From: Rhabditoides inermis
Taxonomy: Eukaryota > Nematoda > Chromadorea > Rhabditida > Rhabditidae
DNA: 64,000 nt
Reading direction: 5' to 3'
Assembly: GCA_963966185.1 (NCBI GenBank)
Contig: CAWZYM010000403.1
Coordinates: 124,001-188,000, forward strand
Part shown: one piece after another, positions 23,642 to 33,800 of the stretch
How the letters are laid out: every line of letters starts with the position of its first letter
Position numbering within the stretch: position 1 is the stretch's first letter
Notes under the pieces: model-generated
The model's database searches: none
Told to the model about the DNA's origin: nothing
What the model saw: the letters and a program-made list of their open reading frames with translations, nothing else
Position numbers and translations under genes: made by a program

Positions 23642-24585
23642 CTGAGAGCAAGTGTTGCAGAATGCAGACTAATGCAGGTGCAGACGATCTTTTCTGCGGC
23701 CAACTACTAATAGTTATCAATTCGCTCCAAAAATATACCCACACCGATGTCACAAGGGTAGAGAGAGAGAAAAAACAAGGAAATGCGAGCGACTTATCGC
23801 TATAATTCATAATGTGCTGCTATAAGCGGGCCGAACGAAAGACTAAACGAACACAGAGCAAGGAAGTGAATTGTGGAAATAAGTTGAGAAGTGAATTGTG
23901 GTCAACGAAAGTGAGAAGTGCTCACCCCGGAAGACGCCATTTTCACGTGTTATGAAGTGAAATGTGGTTTTGCCAAAAAGAGAAAGAAACGTGCTCACCC
24001 CGGACTTGAGTCCGAATCGGTCGGTACAGTAGCAGGCGACGAAGCCGACGGGAATCGACAGCACCATGAACACTGTGTTGAAGAAGAGCGCCGCGTTCGA
24101 GAAGCCGTAGTAGTCATTGGTGTAGAAGGTGATCGGCGAGAAGCAGATCCACACCTGAGACACAGGAAAAATGGTTCGAGTTGATTACCCAAGGTTGAGG
24201 TAATGCTGCTCTCTCTCTTATGATGCCATAACGCCGAAATGAACTGTTCTCTACATCGGCGGCTAAAGATTACCGCTCATCATGATCAGTACCGATGACC
24301 GTGAGGTGACATTAGACACAGGTGTGTGCACATTGGCGTACTACTCGCGCCTCGCCTCTACCAAACATCGCCGGTGTCACTTATTGATCGCCAGTCGCGC
24401 CTCGCAACATATAGCGGCCCTCCGGTGCAGGCAGGTGGATTAAACTGTACGCATTGTATGCAGATGAGGGCGCGGGGAAACTATGATTATAACAATATGC
24501 AACTCACGGTGGCGTTGCTGAAGTTGAGTAGGCAGACGACGAGCAGGTAGAGCCATCGCCGCTTGTAGAGCGTGTACTCACTCAT
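17981..24585 (-). CDS. SLC49A3 (MFSD7)-like major facilitator transporter
   Basis: Twelve exons on the minus strand: 24508-24585, 23999-24154, 22727-22834, 22503-22590, 22300-22403, 20741-20869, 20349-20465, 20002-20112, 19714-19782, 19383-19525, 18956-19083 and 17981-18144, about 464 residues. The N-terminus (MSEYTLYKRRW, then hydrophobic residues ending LLNFSNAT) and blocks such as LGAWLNFCGMVLR, FWFPDDQRNIANTLASMSNP and VDKTKRF match the SLC49 family, best the MFSD7 branch. That family also includes FLVCR haem/choline carriers; the substrate here is unknown. About twelve hydrophobic segments are present, as expected for an MFS protein in a cell membrane. The C-terminus after residue ~450 is uncertain: a possible donor follows the codons for KLPD and the local sequence is tandemly duplicated. 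It shares a 633-base divergent promoter region with the TBC1D23 homologue. Confidence 0.85.
18249..18864. repeat. MITE family B copy interrupted by an hAT-like element
   Basis: The family B termini are GCGGTCAGTCTCTTCGGAAT at the left and TTCGAAGAGACTGGCCGC at the right. The two halves (18249-18300 and 18720-18864) are split by the element at 18301-18719. Confidence 0.75.
18301..18719. mobile_element. Non-autonomous hAT-like element with 8-bp target duplication
   Basis: The ends are TAGAGATGGGCGA and, read from the other side, TAGAGATGTGCACG. The interior is AT-rich and made of TTATTCG / CGATTAATCG modules in both orientations. It is flanked on both sides by the perfect 8-bp direct repeat ATAGCAAG (18293-18300 and 18720-18727). 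An 8-bp duplication with TAGAGATG-type ends is typical of hAT-superfamily derivatives. No transposase reading frame is present. Confidence 0.8.
20203..20241 (+). repeat. Short CATTCGGACCG minisatellite
   Basis: About three and a half tandem copies of an 11-base unit in an SLC49-like intron, next to a CTAGCATTC repeat at 20167-20200. Confidence 0.8.
20899..21031 (-). repeat. Interspersed repeat family C, copy 3
   Basis: Truncated copy in the SLC49-like intron between the exons at 20741 and 22300. Same orientation as the copy at 5958. It lies between two copies of the start of the exon whose 5' end is 20869 (see findings). Confidence 0.75.
21499..21534 (+). repeat. (GA)n microsatellite
   Basis: GA run with one interruption inside an SLC49-like intron; on the transcribed sense it is CT. 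Confidence 0.9.
23155..23250 (+). repeat. SL1-like repeat, copy 1
   Basis: TTAATTACCCAAGTTTGAG at about 23162-23180 equals 19 consecutive bases of the conserved nematode SL1 leader and is followed directly by GTA, as in an SL RNA. Downstream are two small hairpins (GGCGTAACGCC and CCGAAACGTCGG). I see no Sm-type AATTTTTG site where an SL RNA would need one, so this is probably a derived repeat and not an active SL gene. Confidence 0.5.
23443..23484 (+). repeat. (CT)n microsatellite
   Basis: Pure CT tract in an SLC49-like intron. A (GA)n tract at 23608-23638 lies downstream, so the two could form an imperfect hairpin in the transcript. Confidence 0.9.
24181..24290 (+). repeat. SL1-like repeat, copy 2
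   Basis: GATTACCCAAGGTTGAGGTAA at 24184 onward resembles the 23155 copy, as does the later AACGCCGAAA block. It confirms a small repeat family and not a single chance match. Confidence 0.5.
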
Positions 24586-25218
24586 AGCCGCAGGACAGTC
24601 TCTCACTGTCACTCACTACAACACAGATCGCCGGTCTCCTCTCTCACCACAGGCCACGCCCCCTGCAGGTGTGGGATAGTAGTGCGCAGAGAAGCAGAGG
24701 GGCTGAGGCGAGAGAGCGGGCTAATTGCGGAGAGCGGCCGGCGGGTGCGGGTCATTGCGCCTTGTGGCATCGAGGAAGTGTGCCCGTGTGTCTCTTATCT
24801 CGGACATGATAGACTCGATCCCTGCCTGGAACAGAGACTCTGAACGTTTATCCCGGATGTTAGGAGATTAATTAAGCATGCGACGAATACTAGCGATAAA
24901 GGTGTTACGTTAGTGTGTGCCATTGATAAGTATGTTTTTGTGCGTTTCATTTTTGTGCAAGAAAGAAATCAATCGCAAGCACCTGCTAATATTGAAGTTT
25001 CTCACCTCAAACACTCACTACAAATAAACGAGAACGATTCCAAGTGACAAACATTTGCAGGCGACAAGCCCCGCCCTCTCATGCATTGCAATCAGATGAC
25101 GGTGTTTTCGCTTCGCTTGCCTCGTTTTTCCATCAATTTCTTTGTGTTTTGCATAGTATTCGATTTCTCTTATAATTAAAACAATCGATACTATCATACT
25201 GCAGACACCACTTGTGAA
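24586..25218. promoter_or_regulatory. Divergent promoter region, SLC49-like (-) and TBC1D23 (+)
   Basis: The two genes start head to head 633 bases apart. A GC-rich block with CCACGCCCCCTGCAG lies near 24652-24668. A GCAG at 25201-25204, 14 bases before the TBC1D23 ATG, is a candidate trans-splice acceptor. No other motif was recognised. Confidence 0.45.
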
Positions 25219-26209
25219 ATGGACGACGATATCGCGTCCGGAAGCACGAGCGGCACACTCGACGACGACTGGTGGGTGTTTTGTTGTTATAATAATGTGA
25301 TAATACGATCGAACTACTAAATAGATGATAGAAGTATAAACACATTTGTTTTCAGGGTGAAGGACGCGGAGCTGTCGCGCGACTCTGGCTCTGGCTCGCC
25401 GGCGTCGCTGGTGGGCAAGGAGACGACGAGGGGACGCGTGTGGATGGTGCGTTGATTCAATGTAATAATAACCATTCTCCATAACCATTATGTCGCGGTG
25501 AAGCTAACCTTCCGCTTTTCGGCGCAGGCAGTTTGCCACATGTCAAAAGTGACGTCACAGTTGTTTATGATTGGCACGGGGCGAGCCACATCTTTCGAAA
25601 CTCTTGCCATGTTCTCGACGTCGCACTCTTGCAGCGTCTGCTGGGCGTGGCGAACCGGCCGAACCCGCTGCTCGACTGGGACCAGCTCTACAACCTCTCA
25701 TCACAAAGCGTACTCCGCAACGGTGGGTGTGAGAGGAACCCATCAAGATCGGGAGATATTCGATTGTCCGGATGCCTCCTTTATCTCACGTGATGTTTAT
25801 CACGATACAATATAATAATTTTGCAATGTGCAAGTGACTTTGTAGATGTATATCATATTTCGTATCTTAAGATTGTCGTGCTCTGGCCAAAGCGATCGGC
25901 AACGTCAAGTCGGTGCCGGAGCTGGAGTCGCTACTCACCCTCTACTGCAAGAAGCGCCACTGCGACTACAACAAGGTACAAGCTCTATTTTAGTATCGAG
26001 TGCAGGTTTAGGCACTTATTCACTTCTTAGCTTTGAATATATTCATTTGGATGATCTGCAAGTAGGTAACCTCTTGGTCTCATACAACGTTGCGGGAGGT
26101 AGACTTAGCGATATTTTCTGAATGCAAGTAGCTTCCTGATCTCATACATCTTTGTGGATGTAGTCTCTGGGATGCTTGCGCTCTTGTAGTTGCCGGCTAC
26201 TGCTACAAC

Positions 26210-26264
<55 letters not shown>

Positions 26265-27788
26265 GTTTGCTCCCCTTCAGCCTCTCGCACGCAGGCGACA
26301 ATAGCTCACTCTTCTCTCTTCTTCCGGTGTTTGCCTAGGCGCACCGATGTAGTTTGAAGTTTTGGGTGTTGGAACTCGTGGCATGAAATATGCTATTTTC
26401 ACGTAATCTAGACTCGATTTTGACGATAACCAAAACTGATTTATGACATCATCAAGGAAAAGCATTGCCTCGAACATGGGTAAATAACCAAACCTGTTGA
26501 GGACGCGGGTTGGATGTCGATTCTGGAGAAGATCATCTCGTGCCAGCTGCCCAACGACGCCCTCTTCAACGTCTTCCACGCGTTCACCATCAAATACGTG
26601 CCCAAGTGAGTCTACTCGAGTTCCACATTCCCCCTTTTTCCCCACTTCACTTTTTTACATTTCCCCTTTTTTTGGGGAACATTTTCCCCTTACTTTACAT
26701 TTTCCCCTTACTTGGGAAACTTTCCCGGCTACACTTTTCCCCTCCAACTGGGAATAGTATGTATAATTGAATAAAGTAATACAAAATGTATTACGTAAAT
26801 GTGTTATGTAGGGACGCGAGCCGGACGTCGGAGCTGTACTCGCTGTTCCGGTTGCTGCTGCAGTACCACGACCCACAGCTCGCCTCCCATCTAGACTCGA
26901 TCAAGGCCACGCCGTCAGTTTCCCTTTTCAGTATACTTACTTGATTCATTATGGAATACTCGGGGATATGCTCACTCACCAACTTCATAATCGTTCGTTC
27001 ATTGTTGTAGTATCTCCCAAATTGGAAAGTTTTTGGTCCAGAGTTGTGTGTTTGAAAAGCGTCATGACGTGTCAAACGCAGGGTGCAAACAGGCCGTTTC
27101 AAAAAAAAATTTTTTATTCCATTCCATTGACACTATTCCTCGATTAGAAGGGTCACCTTGTGCAGATTCACGTACTCTTTCACGTATGTAGATTCACGTA
27201 CTCTTAGTTCCTTGTACACGTATTCTTCATTCCTCGTACACTAGTACGCTTGCTCATCTCTTCGTGCAGGTTCACGTACTCGCACGCTTGGTTCTCGACC
27301 CTGTTCGCGGCGGTGGCCGACGAGCAGGCCTGCCTCGCTCTGTGGGACATTTACATTGAGAAGGTGCGTGCTTGTTCCCCTTGTCTACCCGCCTCTTCTA
27401 TGTGCGCGTCCTTTTCGTTTCTTCTCTCTGCCTCTTCTCTGTGTCTCCCCGTGTTTCTTTGCGTCAGTCGATTGTCTGCGATTCTGTTTCTTCTCTACTT
27501 CATTTTCATTTGCGATCAGTTTTTGTTATGAGTACTGTATCCGTTTTCAGGGCGACACGCTTCAGTTTCTATCAGTCTCTTTATGTATTTGTATTATGCG
27601 TGTGTTTTTTCCAGGGCGATCCGTTCCTGGTGCTGTTTATGGCTCTAGTTCTTGTGGTGAACGCCCGTGACGAGCTGCTCGCCAAGACGCGACAGGACAC
27701 GTGAGTGAGGGAGGGAGGGAGGGAGGGAGGGAGGGAGGGAGGGAGGGAGGGAGGGAGGGAGGGAGGGAGGGAGGGAGGGAGAGAGAGA

Positions 27789-27846
<58 letters not shown>

Positions 27847-30800
27847 GGAAATAGTCCGTCTTGCTGCTGAGTTAAATTGCCTTGTGACTTGTGACCCTCA
27901 AGATTCACTCTTTCATTGTTGTTGGTTGTAGTGAAACGAGTTTAATGAAAACATTACGTTTGTATATTTTCTTGGCGAATACGCTTTCTGATTGCACTTG
28001 ATTCCAGCGAGTCTGCGATCGCGCACAATGACATTGAAACAAAGATTTCAAAATTTCAATGTGTGTATTGATATATTTTATACTTTATTTCTTATTAGAT
28101 ATACTTTATTTCATTCTAGCGAGTCTGCTGTCGCGCTCATCTCCCGCCTGCCCGCCGCTCTGACCATCGACGACGTGGCCGACTTTGTCGACGTCGCCTC
28201 GTACTACTCTGATAGAACGCCCGCCTGCCTCCGAGAAGTGAGCCGCAATTGTCGTTGAATCGTAGCACTACTATTTTCCAGTCCCTTTTACGTTGCGAGA
28301 CTGCGTTGAGTTGATGTAGAGAGTATGAACACACGTCATTCGTGTGGGGAGTTGTTGATAATGTAGAAGATATTGTAATAACCGTACATGATATAGTGGG
28401 CGAAGGTGGTCCTACAACGGGAGGGGTCTTTTCTTCGAAAATGTTTCGAAAACATAGGGGGTATACCTATTCGATTAATTACTGCTTTGAAAATATGGGG
28501 GATCTTCCATTTTCGACCTTATTGAAAACATGGGGGTCTACTTTTATGCGCCACTATATCATGTATATGGTAATAACGTGAAAACAATGACGTTCTATAA
28601 TATTGAGTAAACTATGAGTTCTCGCCTGTCCAGGAGCTGCACGGCCAGCTGTTCGACCCGAACCTGGTGGACGAGCACCCGCCGCCTGCGCTCGCCTCCC
28701 GCATCGCCCTCCCCGTATCGCCGCACGAACTGTGCAGGAAACCCGGGTATTATATATATATAAGCTATCTTCATGGTGCAAACGGAATGTTAAAGAAGAA
28801 CTCCGGGGAAAGAGTCACCCGCCCAAAACATTAGCGCGCCCGGAACAGATTTTGGCGGGAAAGCAGCGGTGTTGCTGCTGTCTGAGCCTCCGCCCCCGTC
28901 CCGTTAGGCTATTTGGACAAAGGAATCGTAATAAATAATTCAAAAACCTAACTTTTTGAAGCCTCTCAGATTTTTTATTGCTAAAATCGAGTTCCGAAGT
29001 ATCATTTTGCCCCTATTGACCGGCATTCCAATTTTTTTCTTCTTTAACAATTTTTTTCGCAAATAACAAAATGTGTCCAAAACCGACCGATTTTGTCGCA
29101 AAACAAAAAAAAATCTTTTGTTTGTTAAACATTTTCATTTTCAAACTGCGAAACATTTCGTTTGCATCTTGAAGATAGCTATACTTTATTCATAAGTGAA
29201 TTAAATGACATGTTCAATAGTTGATAGCGTTAAAAGTGCACAGTTTTTAGACAAGACTTTCACGATTGAAAAAAAATTAGTTCAACATCTATGGTATCTT
29301 TTTTCTTTCTTTTTACGATGAGTCATTCACGTTCACAAAATCATTCAGACGATCATTCGAACATTCAATCCTTAATCCAAATTTGAGCCTGTGCATTGAC
29401 ACGTGCGCATTTGCATTTTCTTGTAGTCGAGTAGTGATATTTTTGTGATGCATGCATTCATTATGTTGTTGTTACTGTTTCATGGTGATCTTTAGTAGTG
29501 GTTGATAGGGCCTAGTACATGTCATATTGTGTGATTCAGTGAGCCGAGCGGTGGCCTGGCGTACTTTGTGATCGACTGCCGCTCGCAGGCGGCCTTCTCC
29601 GCCGGAAACATCTACGGCAGCTTCAACCTCGAGAGCCGACTGGTGCGTTGTTTGTCGTTGTGTCGTTGTGTGTGTGTCCCTGATGTAGACGGTCATGAGG
29701 CCCCATTATACTTTCACGCTGACGCTGACGCGACGCTGACCCTCCCGTGCAAAAATGCACCTATCGATTTTGATCACGCTGCGTCAACGAAATCATTAGT
29801 TGCATCTTTGGCACGGGAGCGTCAGCGTGAAAGTATAATGGGGCCTATGGTCGTATTGCCAGAACGCCACCCTGCCAGGGTGACTACCATATAGTTCCAT
29901 GCTTGTGATAAGTTGCGCGCGGTAGGGTAGATCAGAGGAAGACGGAGAGTCAGGAGAGTCAGCTCTCGGCAATAGCGCGCCAAACAAGAGAGGCAGGTTA
30001 TGGCACCATATTTTGAACTGCAAGCGAGGTAGATCGAAAACTATCGCTCTCGCGCAGGCTATATTCTTTTGTCAGTACACATATCACTAGACAATAATGA
30101 GGATTGGCTTACGATATACCAGTATGCGAGGTGTTGTTGATTAATTACATGCAAAACCGAACGTTGTTTGTTTTGTGGAGTTGAGACGTGACGAGCGAGC
30201 CGTGCGATCGGGGCAATGAGCGAGACCAGACTAGACCTAGACTAAATATCCTATCTACTTTATGTCTTGACTATTTGTCCGTAAGTACACCTGGGCCACG
30301 TGCTCCTTACTGAAGCTTAGCTTGTCTTTCGACTTTATACCTGGACATCCTTGACTGTTTAATGAGTAAAGAGGTTGAATCGGGGTTACTTTTACCTTTA
30401 TCTTTTTGAGTAACGAGTAATGCTTATTTTTTTGCGTTGCAGTTTGTCTTGAGACCTTATACCTGGGCAACTTGTTAATAACTATGTTAAAAAGCCGATA
30501 GTACCGTGAACGGGGGGAACACCTTATGAGTAAAGAGTACTGTTCGGGCTTGCTTATGGGTGCGCAACGTCAACCCAGGCACAGCACCCCTCCTTCACGT
30601 CGTACTACGTGACAAGAAGGAACCACCGACAGATATTTCACGCAGACTAAACCCTTTGTGTTTCATCTCCGTTGTTGTATTCTTGATATCGGCAGCAAAT
30701 CAATGGGTGCGTCGTTGCAGTTTGTGGACGCGCCCGACTCTTTCGCGATGGCCATGTCCTCCCTCGAGGCATTCAAGAGCGAGCAGAAGAGCGACGACCA

Positions 30801-33800
30801 CATTTGCTTTGTCGGATACGGTACGTAGTAGATGCTCGATGAAGTGTTGACAGCAAGATACAGTCCCGGTCTTTTGACAAAATAACGGACAGTAGTAGAT
30901 GCTCGAAGAAGTGTTGACAGCAAGTTACAGTCCAGGTCTTTTGACAAAATAACGGACATTGGTCGTATACGGTACGTAGTAGATGGATGAGTTGTACGAA
31001 ATGTGCAGGTTACACAATACACATATCACACTTTGACACGTTCCGCGTAAGAATCGGGCGATGTAGGATCTAGGATCAAGGAAGGGCGGAATGCACATAA
31101 GGGGTTTTAAATCAGCCAGTCATGAAAGTATCCTGTCGAGAGCTCGCTTGAGTTGTTTTGACATTTTAAAACACTTAAAACGTTTTTGGTCAACTTGCAA
31201 AAAAAATACCGCATTCAATTGATCAATGTGTTGTCTTGCACTGTTTGTAATGAACTCATTAATATTAATAATAATATTATATCGATAATATCGATTGATT
31301 AATAGTATAATCTATGCGTTGCAGGGGACGAGGATCGGGACCAGTACCTGCACATGGTCGTCTCCCGCTTTCTCCGTGACAACAAACACTTTGTCTCCGT
31401 TGCAGACGGCGGATACAAGGGTGAGTGGGGGGATACGATTTGATCTCAGAAGTCCGTGAATGAATTCAAAAGGCCTGCAAATCGATACATATTTCAAAGC
31501 GTTGCATTATTGCACAATATTGCTGAATGATGTGCGACTATAAACAAGTCTGCGTCACGAGCATGGAAGAAACACGCACAGACTCACACACTAAAGAATA
31601 CAGTGTCGCGCAGTGAATGATGCTACAGTATAGCGTTGGTAGCGTCTGGCATGGAGGATCAGCTGTGTCTTTTCGATTTGTGTGGTCTTTCTATGGTAGA
31701 GAGTAGAGACGACAACTTATTGAAAACTAGAAAACAAGTTCAATGGCCACGAGAGAAAGTGGTTAATGCTTTTGAAGTCGCGACTGGCTCCGCATGCGAA
31801 TACACACTGCCAATACTACCGTAGTGCATGCTTTCATGTTTATTGATCCACTAGTGTGTGATACTGTGTTAAGGGTTTCGTTCATTTTAGAGTACTTTCA
31901 TCGTAAGTATTGTTCGGTAATAGCTATCGTTACGTCACACCAATTAAAAAATAATCTATCTACAGTATACAGTAGTGTTCAGTGACTCTGACCTATCTGA
32001 CCTCACAAAACCTCTTGAAACCAATGTATTAATGCAATAGTGTCGTGCGTTGTGCAATACATTTTCGAAAAGTAGTCTCTTGAAACCAACGAAACCAACC
32101 TTTTTCAAACAAAACTTTTTGAAACTACCGAAAGCAACGTTTTTGAGCGATTCACCGCGCTCTGCTGGATTCGGATCGACTGCGGCTGCTGAATCGACAC
32201 GACAAGGAGGGGTGCGAGGAGTGCGGCGGCGGACCGAGACAGGAGAGGACAACGAGCTGGGTGAGGGGGGAGAAAGGGAATTATTATTTTGTAGTGTCTC
32301 GACGAACTCGTCTATTATTGAATTTGAGTGTCATTATGGTTGAAGTTGTTTTTATTATTACTATTATTTTGGTAGTATCTGGAAGGACTAGATCATTATT
32401 GAGTCAAAACACATCAGTAGTTATTATATTGGTGAAACGTATGTCATGATGGGTGAAGTTATTTATTATTATAATTAAGCGGCGCATGAGCGTCACTTAC
32501 AGACAGACAGACGGGCGGACAGGCAGTTTTCTATATATTAGGATTATTTTGGTAGTATCTGGTAGAACTAGGTTATTATTGAGTCAAAACACATCAGTAG
32601 TTATTATATTGGTGAAACGTATGTCATGATGGGTGAAATTATTTATTTATTATTAGTATTATTACTATTATTTTTTGGTAGTATCGGGACGAACTCGGAG
32701 AGAGGGAGGGAAGGATGGAGGGAAAAAAGGGAGAAAGGGAGAGAAGGAGAGAGAATAAGGGAGGGAGGCAGAGAGGGGATACCGTATCCTTGCAGAACCT
32801 GGTTGGCCGCATGCGTGACGCTGTCATCTCCAAGTCTGCGGCAGTCAAGGGAAAGGTGGGCTGCTGATTGATTTTAACTGTCAAATAAAATTTAAATTTG
32901 CTATACCAATATTGCATAGTGAAAGTAAGACGTAAGATCAACTACTAACTAATTAGAGGGCGTGTTTATTGTCTGTTTCATTGTATTTTTTGTTCGAAAC
33001 TGTGTCAGCAGTTGTTGAGCGGAATATGTATGTATAATAATAATACACTTTTGTTATATATAGAAACATAATATCATTGATAACTCGGGAGAAGCTACCT
33101 TGAACGAGTATCCAACAATTTTTAATCGGTCTTTCCCAATGAGGCAAGGTTTGCTTTCAGGTGTCGTACCTCGTCTCTTCTCCCTCGACTGACAGCCACG
33201 TCAGCGAGAAGGACCGACACGGCAAGAGGTTGTTGTTGTTGTTGTTGTTTGTCTAGTGGTATGATCTGTCTGTCTGATTGATTGTGTTTGTCAGCCTGAT
33301 TCCGACATATGTTAGCGTAATGGTTGATCTAGTAGCACACACAATCCTGCAGTGGGGAATTCCGAGCGCGGCGACGCTATGTGTATCCAACTGCTTTGTC
33401 AATGTGTGCTGGTCATGGATGTGATAGAGTATGTCGTATGTGAGAAATAATATATTCAATCGAGCAATCTCCGCTCCATTCACTCTGCGGTTTCATCCAA
33501 CCACATGATGTATCTGTTCGATACCCCATAATATGCATTTTTCATGTGCTTTTGGAAGTGGGGTTTGGCTGTGTGGCGTTTATTATCTCGAATCACTTGA
33601 GTATGTAATGTACGTAGTTACCTATGTGCTACTTGATTCGAGATGAAGATTGTATCTTCTGTTTCTGAACATGCAAGATGAGTGTTTCATGTTTTGACTG
33701 AGTTGCATATTCAGATACCGCAACGAGCCTTCGGTCTTCTCTCTGGACGACAGTGGCTCGGAGGATGACGACCACGAAACGCACTCGGTCGCCCACGCCA

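Noticed and set aside
25528..25634. Possible TBC1D23 exon starting after GGCGCAG at 25527
   Set aside because: It breaks the frame. Joining 25446 to 25635 restores the TBC1D23 sequence, so this stretch is treated as intron.
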